Source: Mesocentrotus franciscanus (taxonomy: Eukaryota > Echinodermata > Echinoidea > Camarodonta > Strongylocentrotidae). From it: a DNA stretch of 64,000 nt. Positions 1 to 12,605 of this stretch are shown in pieces. Each line of letters begins with the position of its first letter. Position 1 is the first letter of the stretch. Below the pieces are notes generated by a model. That model was not told the DNA's origin, did no database searches, and was given only the letters and a program-made list of their open reading frames with translations. The DNA is taken from the NCBI GenBank assembly GCA_037976565.1, contig CP137680.1:30711694-30775693 (forward strand), read 5' to 3'. The position numbers and the translations under genes are program-made.

Positions 1-87
1 TGGCACATAGCATCTTTCTTCTCAGGACCATCAGCATCATCTTCCTTCTCATCCTCTGTATCATATCCCTTAATATACTTCTTACTC
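1..87 (-). CDS. JADE: JADE coding exon 3 (partial, cut by window edge)
   Basis: Starts after a TTCTCTAG acceptor with one base that completes a TTG codon from exon 2. It reads SKKYIKGYDTEDEKEDD and ends in KKDAMC plus a partial codon. SKKYI matches PKKYI, and DAMC matches the DSVC that precedes RYDL in JADE1. Between them lies an acidic stretch (EDEKEDDAD) in place of the human SSGSEPPELGY segment. Confidence 0.85.
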
Positions 88-3000
88 CTAGAGAAGAGAA
101 ATGACAAATACAAAGATAAATCAGTATGCTAGGTTGTGAACAGATCAGTTTGTAGTTGGCTTTGGAGCAAATGACCAACTATCCACAGATTTGTTACACA
201 TGGAGACGTCCCACTTTGTGCATTTTAGAATACTAACTGCCAAAGTGATGGAGGTGCTTCATGAATACCTTTGTTTGCCCTCCTCCTAAGAAGGATGCTT
301 CCACCTGTGTATCAGAGATAGTGCCATCAGTGAGTAAATGAGTAATGATTACATGACTTTCATGAGCACACATCCAGTATTTGCCTCAATGGGTTTGACA
401 ATTGTGGTAGAAACAACCTTTATCTGCCCATGCGCATATTGTATCTACAGCCTGGCTTATTGTATGAAAAGGTGGAACCATACTCTATGGCAAACCAACT
501 TTGCAAGCAGGAAAATGATGAAACAGATCGGTCAAAGATTCATTTCACAATTCACAATGATACTAAAACTACAAATCATTACAAAATGAGCAAACATATT
601 CAAGTCGTGTTGACACAATAACAAATAAAGACATCTCCAATAATCACACAACACCTTCAAGATCATCTGAAAATTGTTCATCGATTTCTGATTTTCAAAA
701 TTTTGAAAGGAAATCAAACCTTCATAGCATACAACAGAGAAGTAGACTGGTGACAGTTTGTACGAAATTGGACAAAAAATAAGAAAGTTATTACATTTTG
801 AAAGTTGTAATCACTAAACATATGGGAACATCCAAATGGCTTAATCAGTTATTTCACTGTGATGTAGCGCCGGACAACTTTCCTATTCATTCCAACATAT
901 ACATGTATGTCATATAGGAGAGTTGTCGGTGACTACATCACAATCCACTGACAAAATTTATAATTTGATATTCGCACAGCTATAGTGATCTCGTATATCA
1001 AATAATCATAACTCTCCTATCATCGGTCCTAATTTTTTCAGACTTTTGCCATTCAGTTTCTGTTATTTTCTGCTTCCATACAAATGAAGTTATTACAAGG
1101 GTTAGATTTCCCTTCAAAGCGAAGTACTATGTGAATCTAAAAGTTTTATAAAGTCATGAAAGTGGTTGAAATGTTTGTTGATTTTGCTAGAAAAACAAAT
1201 CCTGCAAGTTTTCAGAAAGATGGTTAAAGTTCATAAAGGGAGAATTCAATGTTCATTTTCACTATAAATCCTAAGAATTGCATTTGTCTATTTTGTAAAA
1301 GTACATTAAATCACAGCATAATTTGACGGAACGTAAAAGCTTACAATTTAAAGTCGATATCGTCTGGTTTTCTGATCTCTTTGATACCAGCCATTGGAAT
1401 AGAATGAGGATTAACTGGAACCTGGACTCCTTTCTCCCATTCTGGTTTCCAATTATCCGTCATGATCATGTATTCATCAGGCTGAAGCTGATAAGAGTCA
1501 GGCAGCTTCATGGCGCTAATCAGATCCTTACGGAACACCTGCGTACAAATAAGAGGAGCGTCGTGTTTAATCCAAAACAGTTCAGAGTTTACATACAGGT
1601 CTATAAAAAAAAATCAGAATTTTCCTCCTCAAATTGGCAACAATTATCTGTAATTTCCACTCTTAGATCTTAGTTTCAGGTGATTGGTAAACTTCTTTTT
1701 TTTCTTCAAAGAGAGAAAAAAAAAAGAGAATGTATTCATTTATTTACATATTTACTAATCTTTTTTTTTTGTACCCGGGGTAGCCTAATCAGTAATTGAA
1801 ATACTGTCTCCTGTGTGTTTTAAACAAATAATCCAATGAAAAAAATGATCATCAAGATTGTATATTTTCATTATTATGACAACATTTGCTACACAAGACA
1901 TAAAGATTTTGAGACTTAATATAATTTCTGGTATAATCTTTTCATATGGACATGCCCAAAAGTACTATTCCTGAGAGTGGGAGGGAGGGTTGGAGCACTA
2001 AAAGCTGATCCATTCTCAAAAGAAGAAAAAAACAATTTGTAGTGTTTCCCTTTTCATTTTGATCATCTAGATACATTCTTAAACATGCATTCTACAGATG
2101 ATTCTCTTGCCTTAGGTTCATGTTTTTTAACCGTATTTCCTTTCATTCAAATAAATAATAATAATAATAATAAGCGCTATAACAAACAGAATAGACTGAT
2201 AAACAATTACATATTAAACAAAACAAAAATGCAAATAAACCTACAAATTACAATACATATGAAATACACATCAATGTGAACAGAGTAAGTTAATCATTAA
2301 AAGCAATTTTGAATAAATGTGTCTTAAGAGAAGTTTTGAATTGGCTAACAGTTTGACAGTTTTTTACATTTAACGGTAGTTTGTTCCAAAGTTCAGCAGA
2401 AGCTTTGGAAAAAGAGCGATGGCCATAAGAAAGAGTTGATACAGAAGTAGACATTAGGTTTAACTGAGAAGATGACCGAAGTTTATGTGAGGGTTTATAT
2501 TCATGGATTAGTTCTTGCAGATAAATTGGTGCCAATTCATGAATGCATTTATAAGTTAAAACCAAGATTTTGTACATAATGCGGTATGTCACCGGCAACC
2601 AATGTCACCTACCAAATGACAGTATACTCACAGCTGAAAGAGGGTGAAATATCTTTTTCAAGGTACAGCTACTTAAATATTTTAATATTGACTTTATTAA
2701 TGGAAAACTGTCCAGACAACATGAAAGCACCAGTGATAGTATCAGGGAATAATATTACTTCCCAAATTTGATTAGCTGTTTTGGTCGATGGGAAAAATAC
2801 TTTAAACAAAGTTCTGTACAGTCCTATGTAAAAAACCTGCTACACAAAAGAAATTTTGTGTAGCAGTCATATAAAAAATGCATAGCAAATTGCTATGCGA
2901 TACCAGGAAAATTATTCCCTGTAGTATGTATTTTTTCCTTCTCATCTGTTCATCATTAAAGTCTTGAATACAGCTCTATTGCTGGCAGCTGAAGCTTAGT

Positions 3001-4095
3001 TGAGAGGTCAGTCAGTGGACACTTTGGCTCGGATTCTACTCAAATTTAAACCAGACGCTGGGTTTAGGCTTTTTACAAAAAAATAGGTTTAATGCCTCAG
3101 TCACACTTTGATTTATTGCGATATTGCGCATATGGCAAGCCGTTTTAACATTTATTCCTATTTCTTGATATCTAGAAATGAATTCTTGATATCAAGAATT
3201 ACCATTGCTTTACAACAGAAAATCATTTCTTGATATCAAGAAATAGGAATTAATGTTAAAACGGCTTGCCATAAATACGCAGCAATACGCAAGCAAAATA
3301 CGCAAAGATGTGACTGAGGCATAACAAAGGAAGTTAGGTAGTGGTCTAAGTTTTCATGTGTTTAATTGTGATTTCAGTCCCAGAGTCAGGTTTAACAGGC
3401 GTCAGTGACAGGATTGTCATGAAGGCCCGAAAACATGAGCACATTACACCTCTTCTCACACATCTACACTGGCTGCTAATTCAATTTCGCATCCAGTTTA
3501 AGGTTTTCTTGCTGGTGTTCAAGGTTTTGAACGGTACTGCTCCATCGTACTTATCGGATATCATCAAATTATATATCCCAGTAAGGAAACTGCGCTCCTC
3601 TGACATGAATCTCCTCCAAACTCCCAGAGTCATTACCAGATACTACGGGGAACGTGCTTTCGGCATCCTGGCACCCTCACTATGGAATGTACTTCCTCTC
3701 CAGCTCCGAGATGCACCCTCCATCAATAATTTAAAGCAGTCCCTAAAGACGTTCATGTTTTCCTCACTTTTGTAACTAAACAGCAATTGACACTATGTTA
3801 TTAGTTAAACCAGTTTATCATTTATACATGTAATTTCTCCTTTAATCTTAACTTTGTTTGTTGTTTTCAATTAGGTATTGTATTTAGAATCTTCATGTAT
3901 TGCCATTCCTTCTTAACTGATGTAATTAAGTTACTGTAGCTATTTCAAATGTTATATAAGATGTTAAGCGCATAGAGATGGCAATATATTATGCGCTATA
4001 TAAGCCTGAAATTATTATTATTATTATACCAAGACTGTAAGAAAACTTACCTCCGCAGGCTGATTGGAGCTACCATGGCTGCTGGAGCCAAACAT
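1..4095 (-). CDS. JADE: JADE-family PHD-finger protein, 5' part (3 coding exons, runs off left edge)
   Basis: Joined minus-strand exons 4095-4051, 1538-1345 and 87-1 encode the N-terminus of a JADE protein. JADE proteins are nuclear scaffolds of the HBO1 (KAT7) histone H4 acetyltransferase complex. The match is to the segment before the PHD fingers: exon 2 reads VFRKDLISAMKLPDSYQL, then EWEKGVQVPV, and exon 3 reads SKKYI, corresponding to the RPKKYI of vertebrate JADE1. Splice phases agree across both introns (phase 0, then phase 2). The PHD fingers lie outside the window to the left. The ATG at 4095 has an in-frame TGA upstream, so it is the likely start unless another exon feeds in. The paralogue (1, 2 or 3) cannot be assigned. 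Confidence 0.9.
88..1344 (-). other. JADE intron 2
   Basis: AT-rich intron with no coding signal. The only structure seen is the imperfect hairpin at 859-941. Short open frames on both strands lack homology and codon structure. Confidence 0.6.
859..941. repeat. 83-bp imperfect hairpin, MITE-like
   Basis: GTGATGTAG followed by GGACAACTTTCCTAT at the left is mirrored by ATAGGAGAGTTGTC then CTACATCAC at the right, around an ACATGT-containing loop. No clear target-site duplication was found, so it may be a remnant. Confidence 0.55.
1345..1538 (-). CDS. JADE: JADE coding exon 2
   Basis: 194 bases, preceded on the minus strand by a TACGCAG acceptor and followed by the donor TT-GTAAGC. It encodes residues 16-79, with VFRKDLISAMKLPDSYQL, DEYMIMTDNW and EWEKGVQVPV all aligning with JADE1/JADE3 in order. 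A stop codon formed just past the donor (TTG TAA) lies in the intron and is not a real terminus. Confidence 0.92.
2145..2620 (-). mobile_element. 5'-truncated CR1/L2-like non-LTR retrotransposon tail
   Basis: The minus strand encodes the C-terminal end of a non-LTR reverse transcriptase: HWLPVTYR, then LTYKCIHELAPIYLQELI, the LRSSSQ block, YGHRSF, ELWNKLP and FKTSLKTHLFK, then stop. It is followed by a 3' end with the motif GCGCTTATTATTATTATT, a trinucleotide tail of the CR1/L2 type. It sits in JADE intron 1 and is 5' truncated, so it cannot move by itself. Confidence 0.85.
3092..3322. mobile_element. Foldback MITE, 231 bp
   Basis: Terminal inverted repeats begin ATGCCTCAGTCACA and end TGTGACTGAGGCAT. 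The inverted match continues inward through GCAAGCCGTTTTAACAT and ATTCCTATTTCTTGATATC, so nearly the whole element folds back. It has no coding capacity. The target duplication is not certain; short AT flanks are compatible with a 2-3 bp site. Confidence 0.8.
3370..4027 (+). mobile_element. 5'-truncated CR1/L2-like non-LTR retrotransposon tail
   Basis: Plus-strand translation from about 3410 carries the usual reverse transcriptase C-terminal blocks in order: HITPLLTHLHWL, RIQFKVFLLVFKVLNG, APSYLSDII, LRSSDMNLL, YYGERAFGILAPSLWNVLP and LKQSLKTFMF, then stop. The 3' UTR ends in GCGCTATATAAGCCTG followed by an ATT-repeat tail, typical of CR1/L2 elements. It ends 24 bases before the JADE exon 1 donor boundary and is on the opposite strand to that gene. 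Confidence 0.88.
4051..4095 (-). CDS. JADE: JADE coding exon 1 (start codon exon)
   Basis: Encodes MFGSSSHGSSNQPAE and ends in a good donor (GAG then GTAAGT on the minus strand). The closing PAE joined to VFRKDL of the next exon reproduces the vertebrate JADE3 sequence PAEVFRKDL, which supports the junction. The exon continues upstream as 5' UTR, and a minus-strand TCACAG acceptor near 4180 could be its left boundary. An in-frame TGA 27 bases upstream of the ATG argues that translation starts here. Confidence 0.75.
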
Positions 4096-4484
4096 GGTGG
4101 TAGCCTTTGTCTTCCTCCTCAGCAATCAGTTCTTATATTTTCCTTTTTCTTCTCACCAAACAGCGATTAGGCAGACCCTGTGAGTGGTTCAAAATGAGTG
4201 AAAATTTACAAAATAGCAATCATTCTATTTTAAACTATAATACAACACATTTCTAACTATCTTGTCAACTTTATATTTTTTAATATTTAGGCCCAAGTCA
4301 TTTCAGATTATAAACCGGACTCTATACTTGACCATCAGAGCCTGAATTCATTTTCTCCCATCCGGTGCACCAATATCTACATGTCAGACAACAGCATAGA
4401 TTTTGCATTCACTTTTATATGTATATGTACATGCAATTTGGCTTGTACAGGTTGAAAGATGGCTAGAATTTCTTTTTTTTCTCC

Positions 4485-4870
4485 ATCAGGTGAAATTTTA
4501 GGCTACAAATCATTCTCCAATTAAAAGTATACCTAAGTACTTTTTCATTTAAGACTATCTCTTGTTAGAGTCGTATTTTTAAAAGTCCATTTTGCTTTCA
4601 AAATAATGAATTTCTCTGAGTGTTTTTCCTCTCAAACATTGTAGGATAACATGTTAATGATCACAACTGCAATCACCAACGCGCATACAAACTACTGATT
4701 TGAGAAGGAAACACTTTTTGAGAAGGAAATCCATTAAAATGGATTTTTAAAAATACATTTAGGACTCCAACAATAGATAGTCTGAATATTAAATGACAAA
4801 TTGCTTATACCATTTACTGAAAAATAAACTGTAGAATGAAATTTCACCTGGTGTAAAAAGTGAAATTTTA
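4485..4870. repeat. Degenerate foldback element
   Basis: Left arm features (CATCAGGTGAAATTTTA, TTCATTTAAGACTATCT, GTATTTTTAAAAGTCC) reappear in reverse complement on the right (AAAATGGATTTTTAAAAATAC, AGATAGTCTGAATATTAAAT, GAAATTTCACCTGGTG). Divergence of the arms suggests an old insertion. Confidence 0.55.
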
Positions 4871-6260
4871 TTAGACCTCTAAATTTGACCACAACATTCT
4901 TCTCAAGCTGTTAACTACATGTAACTACATTAGACTAAAAATGCCCTTAGACTGAAGCACCATGATTCATACAAAATGAATATGTTCAAAATCAGATCGC
5001 CAAGACATCTAACATACACAAATCACCCCGTTACACACACAGACACAGTCACCGACGACAACAGAACTCGTAGAAAACCCACCAAAAAATCACATAAAAA
5101 CTACTTCTGCTGCCAAAATGCAATATCAGTGCAAAATGATGAAAGCCTGTGCGTGCTTGTGCCCAGCGATAAGAAACAGGGTTGGCAGAAATGAGCTAAA
5201 AGTCTGAAAATATGAGAATTTTTCTTAGAAAGTCTTAACAAGCATGACAATTACAAGTCAAGGGCTGTTCATGCAGTACTAGATGGTGCTGACATGCATG
5301 TACAGAAATCTGAATGCCCCTTTTGCGATGAGTCGGCACTGAAATGCCCACAGCATGCCATGGATATGGCAAGGTGGATCCATATCTCTTTTTTTCATAG
5401 TATTACGTGGTCTTGCCCCTAACCATCCTGCATGTATGTTTAATGAATCTAAATATAACATGCGAGCTTAAAATGAGAAACATCAAGCCCATTACCGATA
5501 AAGCTTTCAAAACATTAGCCTAGAAATAACCACCAAATAGAAATAATTGTGATATGTTCCTGCAAATCTACCGGTATTATACCAGGTCGGGAAATACCAT
5601 TAACAAATTTAGACAAACACAGGAAATACTCCAAAACCAATATTTTTAACCCTTAGGATGTTTGGAATATTCAGCAAGAATCATTATTACATACATGTAC
5701 ATACAAACAAATGCTTGAAATGAAGAATGGGCTTTCTATAATTCTATTGCTTTAAGGCTAGACATGCCTGTTGAAGCTATGGAAAGTACCACCTTTGAAA
5801 GTTTAATATGGGCATTGCTAAATACACTTTTAATTTGTCTAGGTCAATTCCATTAAACTATTAACAAATCCTATTTATGATAAATGTTGGACTGCATTGG
5901 AATTTTGAAAATACACATGTAGAGTGTACACACCCTGGGAATATTCAAGTGATATTAAACTAGACATTAATATGTTTCTTGACACAAATTGTCCATTATC
6001 ACAATTGTCAGAATCATAACTTGTAGGATTGTGAGATTTCACAACATAGAAGTCATTAAAAATGACTTTTTGTACATTACAAATCACATTACAAATGTCT
6101 ACGACAATTGGCACTTATAGGTACAGTAACATGCAGTTCAATTTAAATAATTCATCTAGGATTACCTAATCAAATATATCATACATGTATGGTGACCAGT
6201 ACTATCCTATTGAATATTGGGCAGTAGGGATACAATGTAGTATATAAATAATGAATGCTT

Positions 6261-7242
6261 ATGAGTTCAATAGTGCGAATATTTTCATGAGTTGAAAGAT
6301 TAACGTTCTATTCAACAAGGCGTCAGCCGAGCTGAATAGAATTAACGTTAATTTTTCAACGAATAAAAATATTTGCACTATTGAACGAATGAAAAGCATT
6401 CATTATTTGTTTTATACAACATCTTTCCTCAAATTATGCTTTGCTCCTTATATTAAAGATAAATTAAAGTTGGAGTCGGGCCTTCTCAATTACATTCAGA
6501 TTGCCTTCGCGTCAGATGCGCGCAGCTAATATAACAATGGGATACGCACGTACAGGGCAGAGAGGTACGTACGCAGTCGAGTCTGCATTAACCAAAAATG
6601 CACACTCGTTGAATAGTACTCAGCGAATAGTACCAAAAATGCACGCCCGTGCAATAGTATATATAATGAATATCATGTGACCAACAATCCTCCAATCAAA
6701 TGACAAGGATTTACTTAGGTGTTGTATAAAACACACCAATGTGAACCAATGATTATGAGTTCAATAGTGCAAATATTTTCATGAGTTGAAAGATTAACGT
6801 TCTATTCAACAAGGCGTCAGCCGAGCTGAATAGAATTAACGTTAATTTTTCAACGAATAAAAATATTTGCACTATTGAACGAATGAAAAGCATTCATTAT
6901 TTGTTTTATACAACATCTTTCCTCAAATTATGCTTTGCTCCTTATATTAAAGATAAATTAAAGTTGGAGTCGGGCCTTCTCAATTACATTCAGATTGCCT
7001 TCGCGTCAGATGCGCGCAGCTAATATAACAATGGGATACGCACGAACAGGGCAGAGAGATACGCAGTCGAGTCTGCATTAACCAAAAATGCACACTCGTT
7101 GAATAGTACTCAGCGAATAGTACCAAAAATGCACGCCCGTGCAATAGTATATATAATGAATATCATGTGACCAACAATCCTCCAATCAAATGACAAGGAT
7201 TTACTTAGGTGTTGTATAAAACACACTAATGTGAACCAATGA
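6261..7242. repeat. Tandem duplication, two ~490-bp units each with an internal inverted repeat
   Basis: Unit 1 (6261-6754) and unit 2 (6755-7242) are nearly identical. They differ by single bases and a 6-bp deletion in unit 2 within the GGCAGAGAG-GTACG part. Each unit has an inverted pair: AGTTCAATAGTG with AGATTAACGTTCTATTC, against GAATAGAATTAACGTTAAT with CACTATTGAAC. The low divergence implies a recent tandem copy of a foldback-type repeat. Confidence 0.88.
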
Positions 7243-8754
7243 GTTATTACCTCATTTTAATTTTCCATTCTACACAATCACTCCAAGGGGCACTTCAGTA
7301 TTTCTACGTATACATAGCATTGGTCCTAAATGTATGTGTACTTTCTACTGGGACAATGGGACATAACAATTTCAAGCCCCGATTTGTATGTAGGAAAGTT
7401 TTGGCTTTCAATAAATGAATAATATACAGTGTATAAATGGACCAATAGGACACAGTACTACAAGATGTGGGATATGGAAGGGGGAGGGGGCACAAGTCAG
7501 AAAATTTTCCATCAGAAAGCAATGAAACAAAAAATACCTTTAATAGGGTCTAAATTAAGGAAAAACAAGGGGGCACATTTTATGGTTGTGTACTTTTGTA
7601 TGCCCCTTGGATTTCAAGGGAGGGGGGCATGGGCCGTTGTGCCTCCTTAGCGATCGATAATAGGGATTGGTTTAGAATAAGGCGCACGCACAAAGTTCCC
7701 TGAATTCAGAGAACTCCCTGCATGCGCGCCTTTTTACACTGATCCCTTTCATAGTAAAGTGAGTATCAAATTGGCAACGCAAAAACAGATCTTTTTGTAC
7801 ACTGTGTGTACTATTAGAATTTCAGACGGAACCAACATCGCAAACTCTTGTAAGAGCTCAGTGTTTTTGTAATGTAAATGCAATTATGCACATTAGCTCA
7901 GTATCAATCATCATGAACACATGGAATTGAAGGTAAGCAAAATCGATATCACTCCGGTAGCATATAACTTCATATTTTGTGTTAAATTCTTGACCGATTT
8001 CAAAGTGCTTTGTAGGAGAAGAAAGAAGAGTCCACTGCACTAGCGAAGCCAGTGTGCAATGTTTGTTGGGTGCGGGAAGGGGCGATTAAGAACGCATTTT
8101 AGGCTTTGTTTACCTCCCTCTTCACGCAGGTCGCAGGGGTATGGGTCCCAAGTAAGGCTAGGTGATATCAATATCATACTTCATATTAAATTATCACCTA
8201 GCTACTGCTAGAGCTAGATTGATGTGGTGAAAATATTTTTTTGTGCGAATTTGCTTTGTTTTTCTGTTCACTTCAGTCTTCAGTTCACAATTGTTATCAA
8301 CTTCACAAAATAAACAACATTATGAATAACTAGCAACTCTTTTCTCAGCCTCAGCTCAAGAAACAGCCTGATTTATAATACAGTTCATTATATTGCTTGT
8401 TGTCTATCAGCTACATCATGAATGTTATTGTATGACTAGCATAGGGTTTATGCACAACACACTCAAGCACTCACATGCATTACAAGTGTACATGAATATC
8501 ACATTCATTCATACACACACGTACACACAGCATTCAAGTTTACAGTGCAGTGTCATGACCTCTGGTATTTTTCTCGCCAACGGTCCTACAACTCCAGCTA
8601 ATTCATTTTTACAGAATTCTAGAAGTAAAATTTGTTTCTTTTCGCAAGATAAAAACATACCTAATGTACTATTTCAACGACACTTAAAATAAATGGATAT
8701 AATGAAGAAATTCAAGCAAATACGGAAAATACATTATTGTCGATTTATACTTAC

Positions 8755-8815
8755 AACTTCAAGCCATACTGTTCGTAATAGATTACATTGATGCGCTATT
8801 GGCGCCATACGTAGC
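8755..8815 (-). other. Candidate JADE 5' non-coding first exon
   Basis: On the minus strand a strong donor (GAAGTT then GTAAGTAT) ends a short segment containing GGCGCCAATAGCGC, which is locally GC-richer than its surroundings. It could splice to the minus-strand acceptor near 4180 upstream of the JADE start codon. This is inference from splice signals only; no transcript evidence is available. Confidence 0.25.
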
Positions 8816-10079
8816 ATGCGTATTGACCTTTTTATGTAGGAGTATGAGTAAATCTTACGGAATTAAGGTTTATTTTTCTGAGATATTATGACCTTTAAAT
8901 AAATTTAAAAATTGTAAATAAATATAAAATTATTTTTTTGTTTGATTTAAAGTAAAAATAAAATTTCAGGGATGCATTAACTTTTGTTGATCCTAAACTT
9001 GTGTTGTAATCATTTGCTTACTTTCTCTCGAATTTGAAGATAGTCGATTGATCAATTTGCCAATTTGATAAGTGACTGGAAAGAAAGGATTGTGAATTCT
9101 GTTAGATGTGTAGGCACGTTTGTGCAGGTTTTTTTTTTGGGGGGGGGGGTATCCATATAGGTTATATCCCTCTGATTAAGCTGATTGAACATTCTTATAT
9201 ATGTGTTTATTAGTAACGACGTGGAGCTTGCATATTTTGTGTGTTTGTTTTATTTTCCCTTGTTTGATATCTTACCCGAATCAGCCGCTTTTGACTCACC
9301 GCCCCTGATTATATGAAACAAGCAACTCTGGATGGATTGATCGAGGCGGGGGCGTGGAGGTGGGGCCGGTGCTGGCGGCTTTGAGAGCGCTCCAATCCTA
9401 ATTGCTGTCGGCAAAGTAACCTTTAGAGCCCTTTTATCTGCCACTTAGAGGCTTTTAGTCTCCTATATTTCTTGTATAAAAGACCCATGGCCAATCAAAT
9501 AGCAAAAATAAATAAAAAGGAAAAGGAAATTATAGACTCCCGTTTCATTTTAAAAGTCTAAACATGATCTCAGGGGAGGTGCCAAAAGACCTCCTATATA
9601 CCAAACCCATGCACCACTATGGCCCAAATATATGCCTTGTCTAATCCATCATGTTATTTCTTTTAAAAACTATGTTATGCCCACTAACGAACAGGTCCAC
9701 AAGCCTATAACTGTATAACTGGGGGGTTAGACATCTCAAAAGTATGCCAAGCATCGGTATATAAATATGCGGCGACTTATTAATCAATGCCAGGCAGAAG
9801 TTAGACAACGTTAGAATAATGACTGGGGGCTTTAAAATAACCAGTCTGAAATATCACGCAATGTCAATTGCGCCAACGCCCCACCGGCCCCCTCCCCCAG
9901 CTGGCTTTCAGCTAAACAATACAAACCAATTTCTTAACTTTTTCACAACGTGATAACTGAACCAAGATTGGTAACCAAGTTTAAATAACTATACTTTGAA
10001 ACATTGGAGTAAAGGGACCATCCGGTAGATTTTTAAAAGTACGGTTGGGCAACTCAGTGATCAGTAATTTCGTTCAAAT

Positions 10080-10207
10080 TATAAAAATAACGATAACAAT
10101 AATTATACTAATTATAATGATGATATTAATAATAATAATAACTATAATAACAACATTAATAAAACATGATTATAATGATGATTATAATCATAATAATGAT
10201 ACTAATG

Positions 10208-10292
<85 letters not shown>

Positions 10293-10318
10293 TAATAACA
10301 ATAATAACAATAATAATG
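10080..10318. repeat. AAT/ATA microsatellite
   Basis: An AT-rich irregular lead (ATAATAATTATACT type) passes into about 110 bases of nearly pure AAT triplets and then AAC/AAT. Translations of it as poly-Asn or poly-Ile are artefacts. Confidence 0.95.
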
Positions 10319-11049
10319 TCATATAGGCCTATTTGGGCGCAAACTTGTTGAATTGTGGGAATTAGCTAAGCCATTAAAACTTGCCTTTCGAAATACTAAT
10401 AAACGCAGTTAATCCTATTTGGGGGTGCACAAGTCAACAAGATCCTGAAGAAACTTGCTTAAAAGCAATGCATGAGATAACCTATAAACCCTTCGAATAT
10501 GCTCAAGTTATTATATACATTATATCCCGTTATGGGATGCAACTCAACTATTATTACATTTTACAAAGTTATGTAGATGATAAGTCTCTTCCACAAAAAT
10601 ATAACGCGTTGATGACAAAAACAACGTACGTACTTGTAATGATTAATTCGTGAGTAGTGGTGCTCCCCGTGCAGGTTAAGACGGTTCTGCTTTAGTGGTG
10701 ACGAAGCTTTGCATTCAAAATCGAGACTCATTCTAATCTTTACATTTGATGTTTTTATTGATTTGGACAGGATTATAATAGAGAGTTAAAGCCTGTCTGC
10801 ACTAGTTTGGCCGGAGGGATTAGAATTAGACCTCCCATCGTGGTCACTGACAGGTGGTTATCTCATCAACTCAGCTCTCAATTAAAGAAAAAGAGGATCA
10901 TGGGGGACCAACGGGCACCGCTTAGGCATTGCGCTTTTCTAAAGGGAGCAAGTAGCTATACAAGTAGTGCAGTGCAGTTATTAAAGAATATTATTATAGC
11001 TTGAGAAATGATCATAAAACCTTAGTCTTAGAACGGCCAAAACCACATA

Positions 11050-11495
11050 TGAATTTCAAGAAATGGAGCTTATGTTATATATAGAGGCATTAAATATTGG
11101 AATCAGCTACCTATGAACGTAAAAAATATGTGTTTCTCTGTATTCAAATCAAGGGTATTATATATTAATTTTATAAAATGCAATTTTACTGTTTGAGTTG
11201 TATAATACTTTTAATAACAGAAAGTACCTATACTTCGTACGCTTTAATATCTATTTATATAACTATAAAAGTTAAATTAAACGCTGTTTGGAAAGAAAAG
11301 TTGCCGACGGGGCGGGGGTGGGTGATCTTGGTTTGTACTTGTTTATTTTTTAATATTTGTATGTTATGATATGTGTTATTTTATAATTGTACATGTATTT
11401 TTTTTTTATTGTGTACGGACCTGCAGAAGAACAGCCTTTGGGTGAAGTTGGTGCCGTGCAAAAATAAAATAAACTGAACTGAACTGAACTGCTTT
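11050..11495 (+). mobile_element. Decayed non-LTR retrotransposon 3' end
   Basis: Plus-strand frame at 11055-11195 reads NGAYVIYRGIKYWNQLP, then MNVKN and FKSRVLY, matching the final reverse transcriptase C-terminal blocks (YRG, WN-LP, FK-R). A 3' UTR follows, ending in AAAATAAAATAAACTGAACTGAACTGAACTG, that is, an AACTG pentamer tail instead of the ATT tail seen in the other copies. It is probably a different family from the 3370-4027 element. Confidence 0.7.
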
Positions 11496-12605
11496 AATTG
11501 AGGTTATTACCAACAATAAAGCATTGAGGCCATGCATGGTGTACCGTTATCCCTCGATCGCACCGTGATTATAGGAGGGCCCTTCGTATATATAACAACA
11601 AAAAAAATCGTTTCGGGAGGGGGCGAGGTGCACGGATTCCTTTTTATAACTTTACGCAGATTTTGCATTTGCATAGAGCACATCTAAATTATCATAAATT
11701 CATAAAGTTTACCAAGTTCAGTTCATATATATTATATGGAAAATGAAGGGAAAAAAAGGAATTCCGAATAGGTTCATAACTTCAAAAGTGAAGTATACTA
11801 TAACACTGTATAGTCTGGGAATTACGACCATTCGGAATATAATCATCCCTATTTCATTTTTATTCATTTATAGAATTACGAACCCCCTCGGAATGGGAAA
11901 TTCGTGTTTAAGAATTATGACTGTTCGAAATCATGGATCTTTTGAATAAGCTGCCGGAATAAAATCAACCTTCGGAAAGTGAACAAGTTGCCCTCAAATT
12001 CTCAGCCATGATTGGCAGTTTTGGCATAAGATTGATTATTATGTGGTAAACCGTCACTAGCAGGGGCGGTGATCTCGGGGGGGGGGCAGGGGACACGTCC
12101 CCCTCATTTTTTTAGGGGGGATCGTCTCCCCCGGAAAATTTGAAAAAGGTGCTTTAAAAAAATGTATAGCAAATACAGACTGCAACACACTTTTAGGCTC
12201 TGGAGAGCCCAAGAGTGCATGCAGCATTTAGACAAATAAAAATGCAAAAGATCTTCTCGCTCGGGAGCTACGTTCCCTCGCATAATATCCTTCAAAAAGT
12301 GCACGTAATTTTTGTACAAAATTTAAGTGTAAAAAAAGTATATTGCTTGTTTTTATAATATGGTTTGGCTAAGGAATATAATTTTTTAATACAACAAAAC
12401 TTCAAAAACATGTGAGGGGGTAGTCACTACCGTCACCTTGACCCCTCTCGTTCACTATGCTCCCTCGCACTGGTATATTGATGGGGGGCTTGGGGCAGTT
12501 GCCCCCCCCCTCCCAAATAAAATTCGAACGTGGTTTGTTTCTAATTCGATACCAGTGATTTACAAATGTTGCTGAAATGTTGCATAATTGTTACCCTGAG
12601 CTTCC

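Larger units (their letters stand above)
4181..8754. other. JADE upstream or 5' intron region, no coding exon seen
   Basis: This stretch holds a foldback (4485-4870) and the tandem duplication at 6261-7242. It also has a G-rich patch near 7480-7630 that gives a short open frame with no recognisable protein. If the JADE 5' exon candidate near 8755-8815 is right, this is one intron. Confidence 0.5.

Noticed and set aside
10045..10351. Poly-Asn and poly-Ile open frames
   Set aside because: They are translations of an AAT microsatellite; the same applies at 16516-17195 and 56874-57176.
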